This document shows, piece by piece, positions 24,725 to 33,300 of a DNA stretch of 35,237 nt. The first letter of the stretch is position 1; each line of letters opens with the position of its first letter. The stretch covers positions 1 to 35,237 of the forward strand of contig JBGVKG010000032.1 in assembly GCA_045123575.1 (NCBI GenBank), read 5' to 3'. A program made the position numbers and the translations under genes. Under the pieces are notes generated by a model. It did no database searches, was not told the DNA's origin, and was given only the letters and a program-made list of their open reading frames with translations. The DNA is from SVEL01 sp045123575 (GTDB lineage: Bacteria; Bacillota; Clostridia; Lachnospirales; Lachnospiraceae).

Positions 24725-26893
24725 TTATTCTTCTAGTGAATCGTATATTACTCTATAATAATCATTTCCTATTATCTGTAAGGACATTTCAAACTTGTTC
24801 TTCACATATGTAATGCATGCGTCAACATATTCCTTTGACACGCTTTCCTTATCTACCAGATATGTTATCTTTCCATTAGCCGTATTATATTTTATCTTGT
24901 CCGTTATAAAACTTTGGTTATACAGCATCGCTATATGAAAAGATTTATCATCCAACACATCAGTTCCAGCTAAAAGTCTTGAGTCATAGTCCACACCAAA
25001 GAGATTTAAGATAGTAGGAACTATATCCACTGTACAGCAAGGTTGCTCTACTACCACCTTTTCTGTCATACCAGCGTTGTAGCATATAAATGAATTCTCA
25101 TACATTCCGTATGTAGACTCTACTTTCTTGCCTGTAAATGTTGCCAATTCCTTAAACTGCTTATCCGTCAATCCATATGGATAGTGGTCATTAGTCAACA
25201 CTATAACCGTATTATCAAGGCAGCCTGCTTCTTCCAAACCTTTCAATAACTGTGTCAACATATTTTCCAATTCAAGATTCGCTGCTATATATGCCTTTAC
25301 ACTACTGCTTACAGGCAGATTATCAACTATGTCTCTATTTTCGAATACCATAGGATTCTTTGTCTTATCAGTCACATCTACATCGTAATATGGATGATGT
25401 CCACTATATGTCATATAATACGCATGGAATGGCTTTACGTTACCATTCTCATCCTTATCGCTTAAGTAATCTGACATAGTCTGCAATATAGTCTCTTCAT
25501 CGGAATTTGGTCGCTTAGTTGTGTATTTTAACTTAGCATTTTTGTCGAATACTCCATCCACATACGAGCCATTTAAGAATCGCAACACATCATATCCCAT
25601 ATTCAGATGTGTTTTCTCACGCATATAATAATCACCATTGTTACTATGATATGCATAAGTCCTTGCTCCCATATCTTCGAAAACATTACCCATACTATAT
25701 GGTAAATATTTATCCATAGACAACATAAATGTTGAATTTGTCTTCAAATCATTTGTCTTTCCTACTGTATTTGGCATAAGTCCTGTGCAGAATGCATATT
25801 CACCATTAGTTGTAACGGATTTAAATGTTCCATAGAAGTTCTCAAACACGAAACCATTGTTTGTCATCTTGTATAGTGTAGGTGTTAACTCCTCACTTAT
25901 CATATATGACGTAAAGCTCTCTGCGCATATCATTATAAGGTTATATCCTTCAAAGTAGCCTGTATACTGATGTGTATTTGTACCTGATTGGGACTTAACA
26001 TACTGATGTACTGCTGATATAGCCTCATTATCCTCTGATGCCAATAACTTATCAAAATCAATATTCAATATGTTTTTCATCTTTGGTGGAATCACAGGCT
26101 CCTCTGGTTGTTGGCCTTCACCTTCATTATCTGTTGTAGGTTTTTCCCCTGTTGTCGGTTGCTCTGTGTTATCTCCTAACAAAGCGGACATATCATCCTC
26201 TTTCAACACATCTTTTGCACTGTCTTCCCCTCTAGGAAATAAGAATTGCGCTATATCTATTCTCGTAGATGTCAACAACCCAAAGTTTTGCATATTATTA
26301 TCTAGTATGGCTGGATTGGTATTATACAAATCTATCGGTGTATACGCTCCAGTTCCCTCTATATGCAACAATCCAAAACATACTAATTGGAATACCACTG
26401 CCAAAAGCATACCTACTATACATACTCTTGGATCTCTCTTCTTTGGTTTAGCTACCATTATAAGTAATACTGCAAATCCTACAATCAACCCTACAAATAA
26501 GGCTATACTTGGTATATTAGTAACTATAGCATCTACAAGCTCATTGCCAAAATTATTGGCCACATCTCCACCCATAAATATCTTACTTATCTCCATATAT
26601 GTCTGGAACACCCAAGAATAACATGTCTGGACTCCTGCCCAAATAGCAGCTACAACCATAGCTATAATGCTTAACACTATATTAACCTTCTTTGGAAATA
26701 GCGAATTCACTGCTGTAAAAAACATTCCTAGCGGTATACAAAATATAACTGGATATATTATTCTATGAGATAGTTCAAAACCTTGCATAAAGTGGAACAA
26801 TAATTCCAGCACAATAAAATATCCCGACATCACTAATGCCTGCAATAAGAGGCTTGGCATTCTCTTCATATATTCCTTGAATAACTCTTTCAT
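24725..26893 (-). CDS. LTA synthase family protein (membrane sulfatase-fold phosphoglycerol transferase)
   Basis: Polytopic membrane enzyme of 722 residues. Five N-terminal helices (about 13-180) are followed by a low-complexity Pro/Glu/Thr/Gly linker (about 240-272). The extracellular sulfatase-fold domain starts near 315. Metal-site Glu325 is in MICAESF, the likely Thr nucleophile (Thr361) is in SVTTNGEYAF, and TNDHYPYG holds the Asp/His metal ligands. The family transfers glycerol-phosphate from phosphatidylglycerol to a lipoteichoic acid chain or another glycan. The linker is longer than in LtaS of Staphylococcus, so it is a family call, not proven LtaS. The glycerophosphodiesterase next door and the diacylglycerol kinase at 15499 fit polyglycerol-phosphate turnover. 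Confidence 0.9.
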   Translation of the reverse strand: MKELFKEYMKRMPSLLLQALVMSGYFIVLELLFHFMQGFELSHRIIYPVIFCIPLGMFFTAVNSLFPKKVNIVLSIIAMVVAAIWAGVQTCYSWVFQTYMEISKIFMGGDVANNFGNELVDAIVTNIPSIALFVGLIVGFAVLLIMVAKPKKRDPRVCIVGMLLAVVFQLVCFGLLHIEGTGAYTPIDLYNTNPAILDNNMQNFGLLTSTRIDIAQFLFPRGEDSAKDVLKEDDMSALLGDNTEQPTTGEKPTTDNEGEGQQPEEPVIPPKMKNILNIDFDKLLASEDNEAISAVHQYVKSQSGTNTHQYTGYFEGYNLIMICAESFTSYMISEELTPTLYKMTNNGFVFENFYGTFKSVTTNGEYAFCTGLMPNTVGKTNDLKTNSTFMLSMDKYLPYSMGNVFEDMGARTYAYHSNNGDYYMREKTHLNMGYDVLRFLNGSYVDGVFDKNAKLKYTTKRPNSDEETILQTMSDYLSDKDENGNVKPFHAYYMTYSGHHPYYDVDVTDKTKNPMVFENRDIVDNLPVSSSVKAYIAANLELENMLTQLLKGLEEAGCLDNTVIVLTNDHYPYGLTDKQFKELATFTGKKVESTYGMYENSFICYNAGMTEKVVVEQPCCTVDIVPTILNLFGVDYDSRLLAGTDVLDDKSFHIAMLYNQSFITDKIKYNTANGKITYLVDKESVSKEYVDACITYVKNKFEMSLQIIGNDYYRVIYDSLEE

Positions 26894-26991
26894 ATCTATT
26901 CCTCATCTTTCGTAAAAATCTGCTTCCACTTTCTTATATTATAGTATCACAGTAGCTACTATTCCGCAAACAAATTTATGCTTAATAAAAC

Positions 26992-27025
26992 AAAAAGGCA
27001 AACATATATACATGCTCACCTTTTT
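26992..27025 (-). terminator. Probable terminator of the glycerophosphodiesterase gene
   Basis: On the minus strand, AAAAAGG pairs with CCTTTTT across a partly self-pairing AT-rich loop, followed by TGTTTTATT. The stem is AT-rich, so efficiency is uncertain. Confidence 0.6.
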
Positions 27026-27042
27026 ATAGAACTTATCTATTC

Positions 27043-28059
27043 TTATTTATTTGGAAACATTTCATCTACTACCTTCTTAAGTAGCTTTGGATTATCTGTC
27101 ATGATACAATCACAACCAAGCTTTATAAGCTTTCGCATCTCGTTCTCGTCATTTATAGTCCAGAATTGAACAGCTATATTTCTTCTGTGTGCTCTGTCTA
27201 TATATGTCTTCTTATCAAGCTCAAGTTCTATACCTACATCATAGCTAGTTGGTATCTGAAGACAAGCGAAATCTCCACCATCAAATAGGTTTACCAAAAG
27301 CATCTGTGTAACAATAAACGATGCTGCACTTCCTGTTGGTGCACCTCTAAGCAAATCTGGGTACTTTGTCTTAAGTTCTTCCTCTATCTCATCATTAAAA
27401 GTTCCAATAACTATCTGATCTTTGTATTCTGGATATTGATTTAATGTATCATTTAATATCTTACAAGCCTTGTAGCCCTGCTCTCCACCATTCTTTATCT
27501 CTACTATAAACATAAGCTCTGGATGTGACTTATAAAACTCCTCAAACAGCTGCTCCACAGTTGCTATCTGTAAGCCTGCTGCCGCTATATCCTCTACATC
27601 CTTATATATTCTTTCTCCCTTTTCATTCTGGAAATAATATCCAAAGTTATACTGCTGCAACTCTGCCAAAGTCATATCAGCTATATAATGTCTATTCTCC
27701 TCTTTCTCGCAAAGAGCCTTTACCTCTTCCAATGATATGTCACCATTCACATTACAAGTCTCATCAATATAATCATCATGATTATATACCAAATAGCCAT
27801 CCTTTGTCAGATACAAGTCACTCTCTATAATGTCTACCTCTATAGTTTTTACTGCCTCTCTAAAAGCTAGCATAGTGTTCTCTGGATTATTCTCTCCTCC
27901 ACCTCTATGGGCTGCTATATGAGGTCTTGAACCTTTCTCTATAACAAATGGATTATTCTCTACATTTTTCTTAGGTGGAATAATATTAATAATCATTATA
28001 AACACTGCTATCACAGCAACTGTTATTCCAAATATCTTTAGTTTTCTATATTTCTTCAT
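27043..28059 (-). CDS. Membrane-anchored glycerophosphodiester phosphodiesterase
   Basis: GDPD-family hydrolase of 338 residues that releases glycerol-3-phosphate from glycerophosphodiesters. An N-terminal membrane helix (about 8-28) anchors it with the catalytic domain outside. Catalytic motifs are His51-Arg in IAAHRGGGENNPENT, EVDIIESDLYLTKDG (metal Glu/Asp), VYNHDD (second His) and the C-terminal FWTINDENEMRKLIKLGCD. Membrane-bound GDPDs can trim teichoic-acid-type polymers. AAGGAG precedes the ATG. A promoter with a -10 TATAAT lies at 28094-28123. Confidence 0.94.
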   Translation of the reverse strand: MKKYRKLKIFGITVAVIAVFIMIINIIPPKKNVENNPFVIEKGSRPHIAAHRGGGENNPENTMLAFREAVKTIEVDIIESDLYLTKDGYLVYNHDDYIDETCNVNGDISLEEVKALCEKEENRHYIADMTLAELQQYNFGYYFQNEKGERIYKDVEDIAAAGLQIATVEQLFEEFYKSHPELMFIVEIKNGGEQGYKACKILNDTLNQYPEYKDQIVIGTFNDEIEEELKTKYPDLLRGAPTGSAASFIVTQMLLVNLFDGGDFACLQIPTSYDVGIELELDKKTYIDRAHRRNIAVQFWTINDENEMRKLIKLGCDCIMTDNPKLLKKVVDEMFPNK

Positions 28060-28093
28060 TACCTTTCTCCTTGTAACTTTTAATCTATCGCTT

Positions 28094-28123
28094 ATTATAC
28101 GACAAAACCATCACTTACTTCAA
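28094..28123 (-). promoter_or_regulatory. Promoter of the glycerophosphodiesterase gene
   Basis: On the minus strand, TTGAAG (28118-28123), an 18-base spacer and TATAAT (28094-28099). Confidence 0.7.
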
Positions 28124-28130
28124 TATATTT

Positions 28131-28159
28131 TTGACTATCAACTCTTTCTATGATAGAAT
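28131..28159 (+). promoter_or_regulatory. Promoter of the O-antigen ligase-like gene
   Basis: TTGACT (28131-28136), a 17-base spacer and TAGAAT (28154-28159). It is divergent from the glycerophosphodiesterase promoter, with the two -35 boxes only 7 bases apart. Confidence 0.7.
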
Positions 28160-28208
28160 CTAATAAACTTTTCGTTATGATTACAATGATATTAACATAG
28201 GATAAATT

Positions 28209-29546
28209 ATGAAATTACAGGAATTACTAAAGAACAAAAGCTCAATTGTATATAGACTTTTCGTATGCTTAACTCTGTTTAGCTTTTTATTTTTGTGCTT
28301 TATGAGCTTTTATAATAAATACGACGCTGTATCCTACGTAAATGATTTCCTGTGGATACCTATTTTGTTGATAATATGTATCAATCTACTGATAGGCGCA
28401 TATTCACATAGAAAGCTATATTTATTCTGTTTTATCTTTTTAATATGGATTATGCTAACCTACATATTTAGAGGCGAATCACCTTTTGCACAAGATAATC
28501 TATATGTCTTTCTAAACAGATGTCTTTTTTGCACTATAGCTATACCATTTGCCCACCTTATGAAAGATACAAAACGACACTTATATCTGAACACATTTCT
28601 TATAGTTACTATAAGTCTCCTTGCTATCTCTCTATGGCTATGCTTCATAGGCGTAATAGTTGGTGATAATATTTCCCTTTTTAATGGTAAGCTGGAATTC
28701 GGTGCTTCATATACCATCACTGGACGCATCAAACTAAAAGTTATGAATCTACACTACTACCACTTAGGCTACCTAAGTTTATTTTGTTTCTTCAGTAGCC
28801 TTTATCTAGCTGTAAAGTATTGGTTCAAACATTTGATTCCAGTATGGATTTTACTATTAGCTACATTTGGTGCAGGTATTATATTTACATATTCTAGAGG
28901 TGCAATTTTTACATTAATTGCAAGTTTACTTCTTATACTTACTATACGTTTAAAACACCTAAATTTTAAACGTTCTCACCGCATAGTCATACTTTTAGTA
29001 AGTACCGTTGTGCTATCAATAGTAACTGTTGTAGGATTTAACACTTTATATAAGCTTGTGAACTCAATCCGTGATATATGGTATGGATTATCCACATTAT
29101 CTAGCCGTACTACCATTTGGACTTCCGTTTTATCTGTCTATGGACACTATCCACTGGCAGCTTTGTATGGTTTGCCATTACATAATATAATGGATATAGT
29201 AAATAGTCTTTTACCAGACTTAGAATGGGTTAATCACATGCATAGTGGTTATCTGCAAACACTTATGTCTACAGGTTTTCCAGGATTGATTGCCGTAGTC
29301 AGCTTCAGTGTTTATGTCATTAAGCATTGTATTCGCGTGTTCTTTGCACCTTCTGATAGTGGTATCTCTTCTTCAGATAAAATATTGACCATACTACCTG
29401 TCGCTAGTATGGTCATCGGAATATTTGAAAGTATTATATTTTACAACCCAGTAAATATCGAGATATTCAATCTAATAACTGCCGTTGTATCTGGTTATAT
29501 TATAGAAATGTCTATAGATATTAAGACACGTAAAGCCTCTCATTAG
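28209..29546 (+). CDS. O-antigen ligase/polymerase family membrane protein (Wzy_C type)
   Basis: A 445-residue membrane protein with about 11-12 hydrophobic segments. A large loop between late helices contains GLSTLSSRTTIWTSV and LEWVNHMHSGYLQTLMSTGFPG, the H-S-x-Y-L-x pattern of the Wzy_C/O-antigen ligase domain. Members polymerise or ligate lipid-linked glycans on the outer face of the membrane. In a Gram-positive, a capsule or wall-glycan polymerase or a glycan-to-protein/lipid ligase is more likely than O-antigen ligation. No glycosyltransferases are adjacent. Ribosome site AGGATAA. Its last 26 bases overlap the end of the convergent deacetylase gene. Confidence 0.85.
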   Translation: MKLQELLKNKSSIVYRLFVCLTLFSFLFLCFMSFYNKYDAVSYVNDFLWIPILLIICINLLIGAYSHRKLYLFCFIFLIWIMLTYIFRGESPFAQDNLYVFLNRCLFCTIAIPFAHLMKDTKRHLYLNTFLIVTISLLAISLWLCFIGVIVGDNISLFNGKLEFGASYTITGRIKLKVMNLHYYHLGYLSLFCFFSSLYLAVKYWFKHLIPVWILLLATFGAGIIFTYSRGAIFTLIASLLLILTIRLKHLNFKRSHRIVILLVSTVVLSIVTVVGFNTLYKLVNSIRDIWYGLSTLSSRTTIWTSVLSVYGHYPLAALYGLPLHNIMDIVNSLLPDLEWVNHMHSGYLQTLMSTGFPGLIAVVSFSVYVIKHCIRVFFAPSDSGISSSDKILTILPVASMVIGIFESIIFYNPVNIEIFNLITAVVSGYIIEMSIDIKTRKASH

Positions 29547-30339
29547 GCTTAAGTTCCAATACCTTATTATCTATGTCAAACCACAAGCTTATGTCACTGT
29601 TATTTTCAATGTATTCACTTGTGTATGTAGCTTTGTCCATAGCCTTAAGATAATCTACTAATTCAATAGTTGTCATAGGAAGTATATCACTTTGCTCGCT
29701 AATCATTTTAAATATACCTTCCATCATATCCCACTTACCCTCTACATCAAGGTCATAGCTATGGCCAACTATCTGAAATACTGCCATTTCTTCATCCGTT
29801 TTAACAAACTGTTTAGTTAAATCTTCAAGCTTGCCATCACAATGGAATATAGTCGCTTTTAAATTATAAAAATCATTTTGCGGACAGAACGATAGACTCT
29901 CCTCTGATATACGTCCGTATTCAAATCCACATTCCTTCACACATTCCTCTATAAGCTTGCTATAGTAAATAAATGGCACAGCAAAGCCTTTTATCTCCCT
30001 GCCAAATATTTTCTCAAGATTAGCTTTATCTGTAGCTAATTGGTATATGAGTTCTTCTTTTGTTAGCTCTTCCATATATGGATGCATAAGTGTATGACTT
30101 GCCACCTCATGACCTTCATATAGTTCCACTACTGCATCTGCTTTAAGCCTTTTAATAACCATCCCACACTCATGTGTCCACTCAAACCCATTCTCCATCA
30201 AACCAGAGTTAAGATTAAATGTACCTTTGAGATGATACTTATTTAACAAATTTACAAACTTAACATCCTGCAATACACCATCGTCGTACGTAACATTAAA
30301 TGCTTTTTTCTTTCCATAAGGATATAATTTATGAATCAT
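29521..30339 (-). CDS. Polysaccharide deacetylase family protein
   Basis: NodB-homology (CE4) metal-dependent deacetylase fold, 272 residues. Motif 1 is NVTYDDGVLQD (Asp19-Asp20), motif 2 is HEVASHTLMHPYMEEL (metal His residues) and a third region is FAVPFIYYS. No signal peptide or membrane helix is present, so the protein seems cytoplasmic, unlike cell-wall deacetylases; the real substrate may be a small molecule or a cytoplasmic glycan. It is the last gene of the WYL-RlmD-ArsC operon, 21 bases after the preceding stop. Its end overlaps the convergent membrane protein gene by 26 bp. Confidence 0.85.
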   Translation of the reverse strand: MIHKLYPYGKKKAFNVTYDDGVLQDVKFVNLLNKYHLKGTFNLNSGLMENGFEWTHECGMVIKRLKADAVVELYEGHEVASHTLMHPYMEELTKEELIYQLATDKANLEKIFGREIKGFAVPFIYYSKLIEECVKECGFEYGRISEESLSFCPQNDFYNLKATIFHCDGKLEDLTKQFVKTDEEMAVFQIVGHSYDLDVEGKWDMMEGIFKMISEQSDILPMTTIELVDYLKAMDKATYTSEYIENNSDISLWFDIDNKVLELKPNERLYVS

Positions 30340-30360
30340 AAGTACCTCTTTAACTATATA

Positions 30361-30714
30361 TTAACCTAGCAACCTTTCATTCCACTCAGCTTCCTTAAAG
30401 CCCACTAGTACCATATCGTCGTTTACAAGAATTGGACGTTTTACAAGCATACCATTTGTGGCCAGCAATTCTAACTGTTCCTCTTCACTCATAGTAGGAA
30501 GCTTGTCCTTAAGTTGCTTTTCTTTATATAACAAGCCACTTGTATTAAAAAACTTCTTCAACGAAAGACCACTGTTTACATACCATTCCTTCAACTCATC
30601 ATAAGTCGGATTATTATCTGCAATATGACGTTGTGTATACTCTATATTATGTTCATCTAACCACTTTTTTGCTTTTTGGCATGTAGAACATTTAGGATAA
30701 CATACAAATTCCAT
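30361..30714 (-). CDS. ArsC/Spx family thioredoxin-fold protein
   Basis: A 117-residue ArsC-superfamily protein. The redox motif Cys-x-x-Cys is at residues 9-12 of YPKCSTCQKAKKWL, with the KRPILV segment that follows the conserved Pro in this fold. It matches the arsenate-reductase-related YffB/Spx/MgsR type: Spx-like members bind RNA polymerase in thiol stress, ArsC members reduce arsenate. No ars genes are near, so true arsenate reductase is unlikely. GGAGG lies 8 bases before the ATG at 30714, which rules out the longer frame to 30729. It lies inside the operon of RlmD and the deacetylase. Confidence 0.85.
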   Translation of the reverse strand: MEFVCYPKCSTCQKAKKWLDEHNIEYTQRHIADNNPTYDELKEWYVNSGLSLKKFFNTSGLLYKEKQLKDKLPTMSEEEQLELLATNGMLVKRPILVNDDMVLVGFKEAEWNERLLG

Positions 30715-30738
30715 TATTTTTACCTCCATATATCACTA

Positions 30739-32028
30739 TTAATTCTTAACAAGTAGGCAACAACATTCTGCGTGGCTTGTCATAGGGAACATATCGAAAA
30801 CCTCGGCCTCCACTGCCTTGTAGCCATGCTTAGTGAAGTACTGTAAGTCTCTAGCTAGTGTCTGTGGATTACAAGAAATATATACAACCTTCTTTGGCGA
30901 CAACTTCACAACCGAGCTCATAAATCTCTCATCACTTCCAGCTCTTGGTGGGTCCATAAATACTACGTCCACACTTTCCTTACCCTCTGTTATGATTTCA
31001 TCAGCATACTTTACCATAAAATCGCCTGCATCATCATTATAAAAGCGAATGTTTTTAATTTCATTTATCTTGGCATTAACTATGGCATCTTTAACTGCTG
31101 CCTTGTTCAGCTCAACACCTATAACATTCTTAGCATTCTTGGATGCTATTATACCGATTGTTCCTATACCACAATATGCATCTAGGACATTTTCCTGGCC
31201 TGTTAATCCAGCCAACTCAATAGCTCTATTATATAACTTCTCTGTCTGAACAGGATTTATCTGGTAAAAAGACTTGGAAGATATCTTAAATGTACAGCCG
31301 CACAGCACATCGCTTATATATCCCTTGCCATAGATGACACTCTCCTTATCGCCCAGAACCATACTAGTTTTCTTGTCATTTACATTAACGATAACAGTTG
31401 AAATCTCTGGATGTTTTTCTCTAAGTGCCTTCACAAAATTGTTCTTAGATGGCAATATAGGCGAACCTAATACCAATACAACCATTATTTCTCCGGATTT
31501 AAATCCTCTACGCACCATTACATGACGAAGTAACCCATATCCAGTATCCTCATCATAAGTTTTTATCTTAAATGAACGAAGCATACCTCTGATAGTGCCT
31601 ATGATTTCATCTGCTTTTGCATCTTCTATCTGACAATACTCTACTGGCACAACCTCATGGGTACCTTCTTTGTAAACTCCCGATATCACCTCACCACCTC
31701 TAGTCATATCAAAAGCTGCATGCACTTTATTTCTATAGTTGTAAGGATAGTACATACCTGTGATACCTGATACCTGACAATATTTGCCGATAAGTTCTTT
31801 TACATCAGCTAACTTCTTGTCTAGCTGTTCCTTATATGGCATGCCCTGATAATCACAGCCACCGCACTGCTTAGCATAGATACACTTCGAAGAATTGGTC
31901 TTGTCTACAGACTTTTTCTTACACACAGGTTTTTCACTTTTTTTATTTTCTTTATTCTCAAATGGTTTCTTATGATTTTCCTTACCATTCTTCGTCTTTA
32001 AACCTTTTCTTGTATCTTTATAAGCCAT
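30739..32028 (-). CDS. rlmD: 23S rRNA (uracil-C5)-methyltransferase, RlmD/RumA family
   Basis: SAM-dependent m5U methyltransferase of the TrmA/RlmD family, 429 residues. A Cys cluster CIYAKQCGGCDYQ (Cys49, Cys55, Cys58) with a further Cys in VPVEYCQIED fits the 4Fe-4S site of RumA. The catalytic domain has VLDAYCGIGTIGI (SAM loop), VFMDPPRAGSDERF and the nucleophile Cys in VYISCNPQTLARDL. The N-terminal 45 residues are a Lys-rich, low-complexity tail in place of the TRAM domain usual in this family. AAGGAG follows directly on the WYL stop, so it is cotranscribed with the regulator. Target base (U1939 or U747) is not determinable. Confidence 0.93.
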   Translation of the reverse strand: MAYKDTRKGLKTKNGKENHKKPFENKENKKSEKPVCKKKSVDKTNSSKCIYAKQCGGCDYQGMPYKEQLDKKLADVKELIGKYCQVSGITGMYYPYNYRNKVHAAFDMTRGGEVISGVYKEGTHEVVPVEYCQIEDAKADEIIGTIRGMLRSFKIKTYDEDTGYGLLRHVMVRRGFKSGEIMVVLVLGSPILPSKNNFVKALREKHPEISTVIVNVNDKKTSMVLGDKESVIYGKGYISDVLCGCTFKISSKSFYQINPVQTEKLYNRAIELAGLTGQENVLDAYCGIGTIGIIASKNAKNVIGVELNKAAVKDAIVNAKINEIKNIRFYNDDAGDFMVKYADEIITEGKESVDVVFMDPPRAGSDERFMSSVVKLSPKKVVYISCNPQTLARDLQYFTKHGYKAVEAEVFDMFPMTSHAECCCLLVKN

Positions 32029-32040
32029 TTTTATTACTCC

Positions 32041-33033
32041 TTACTTATCCTTATACATCTTTGCTATACTCTTAATATACTTTCTATAATCCTCAGCCAC
32101 ACTAGCAGGCTCCACAATCTTTACATCTGTACCCAATCCGCATAGCCATCCAAAAAACTGGTCAGACACATTTACTTTCACCCTAACTCTACACTGTTTG
32201 TCATCAACAGGTATAACCGGTATATCCGTGCCAAATCTGTCGAAAATTACACCTATAAGCTTATTGCTACAGTTAATCGCCAAATCCTGCTTTTCTCCTG
32301 CAAACATACCGAATGTCTGCTTATCAAACTGTGCTAAATCGAAATTCTTAAAATCCTCTTTACCATCACGAGCTTTTGTTGTAACGTCCATCTTAAGCAT
32401 CTTATCCACTCTATAATGCTTAACCATCTTTTTCTCTGAATCATAGCCTATCATATAATAGTTTTCATCATTCCAAGTAAGTGCCCAAGGACTTATCTCA
32501 TAACGCTTACCATTCTTCTTCGGCTCAAGTTTCTTTGCTGCTGTCCACTCTGCATACTGGAATGTCACCTTAACATTCTCAAGCATAGCCTGATGAATCA
32601 TATCAACATTGATTAGACAACTAGCATTCATAGACTTAACTCGGTTTGCAACAAGCACATGTCTTTGTAGCTTTGACCCGTCATGAATACTTGCTAATCC
32701 TTCTATTTTCTTTATAAGCTCTCTAGATTTACTCTCTGTTATAAACTTTGAAGACTGTACAGCATCAACTAACAGCTTAAGCTCTGGCAATTCAAAATCA
32801 CGATCTGCCAAATAGTATCCTGCTGGTTGCTCTCTAGTATACTTTATATCCATACCAAATCGTTCGAGCATCTCCATATCTGAATAGATACTTTTTCTCT
32901 CAGCCTTGATATCATGTGCCTCTAATCCAGCTAATATATCCTGCATCGATAACGGATGACGATAATCCGATCTTTCCTCCAACATCTTTCTTATGTACAT
33001 CATTTTTAATTTTTGATTGTCTGACTTTGCCAT
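32041..33033 (-). CDS. WYL domain-containing transcriptional regulator
   Basis: A 330-residue regulator. The N-terminal winged helix-turn-helix of the DeoR/YafY kind spans about 1-70 (YRHPLSMQDILAGLEAHDI, then KSIYSDMEMLERFG). A WYL ligand-binding domain occupies about 140-230 (VTFQYAEW, YEISPWALTWNDENYYMIGYD) with a C-terminal WCX region (FFGWLCGLGTDVKIVEP). WYL domains sense nucleic acids or nucleotides in several systems, including DNA damage and phage response. It heads an operon with RlmD, the ArsC/Spx protein and the deacetylase and has its own promoter. AAGGAG precedes the ATG. Confidence 0.93.
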   Translation of the reverse strand: MAKSDNQKLKMMYIRKMLEERSDYRHPLSMQDILAGLEAHDIKAERKSIYSDMEMLERFGMDIKYTREQPAGYYLADRDFELPELKLLVDAVQSSKFITESKSRELIKKIEGLASIHDGSKLQRHVLVANRVKSMNASCLINVDMIHQAMLENVKVTFQYAEWTAAKKLEPKKNGKRYEISPWALTWNDENYYMIGYDSEKKMVKHYRVDKMLKMDVTTKARDGKEDFKNFDLAQFDKQTFGMFAGEKQDLAINCSNKLIGVIFDRFGTDIPVIPVDDKQCRVRVKVNVSDQFFGWLCGLGTDVKIVEPASVAEDYRKYIKSIAKMYKDK

Positions 33034-33110
33034 AAAACTCTCCTTTACCTTTGCTCACGTAATCTATATCCACTTGTCCGTACCCAGACTCAACTGATTA
33101 AACTATACAT

Positions 33111-33139
33111 ATTTTACACCATTTTTAGACATATTTCAA
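33111..33139 (-). promoter_or_regulatory. Promoter of the WYL regulator operon
   Basis: On the minus strand, TTGAAA (33134-33139), a 17-base spacer and TAAAAT (33111-33116), about 78 bases before the ATG. Confidence 0.7.
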
Positions 33140-33226
33140 ATACATACTAGACTTATAGAAATTTTATGTAAAGCTAAATAAATATTTAAATTTTGCAAGA
33201 ATTATATCAACTTTCTCAGAAAGTCT

Positions 33227-33254
33227 TTGAAAAATTTTTTTGTTATTGTATAAT
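33227..33254 (+). promoter_or_regulatory. Promoter of the HD-GYP gene
   Basis: TTGAAA (33227-33232), a 16-base spacer and TATAAT (33249-33254). It lies inside the upstream extension of the open frame, so translation cannot start at 33193 from this transcript. This supports the TTG start at 33301. Confidence 0.75.
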
Positions 33255-33300
33255 ATACCTATATAAAGGGGCAATACTAACAGATACAGGAGATAGTAAC

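Noticed and set aside
30361..30714. True arsenate reductase with an ars operon
   Set aside because: No arsenite exporter or ArsR is nearby. The CxxC form fits the Spx/YffB-like branch as well.
33193..33300. Longer N-terminus of the HD-GYP protein from ATG 33193
   Set aside because: A good promoter lies within this stretch and the ribosome site fits the TTG at 33301. The extra residues do not look like a domain.
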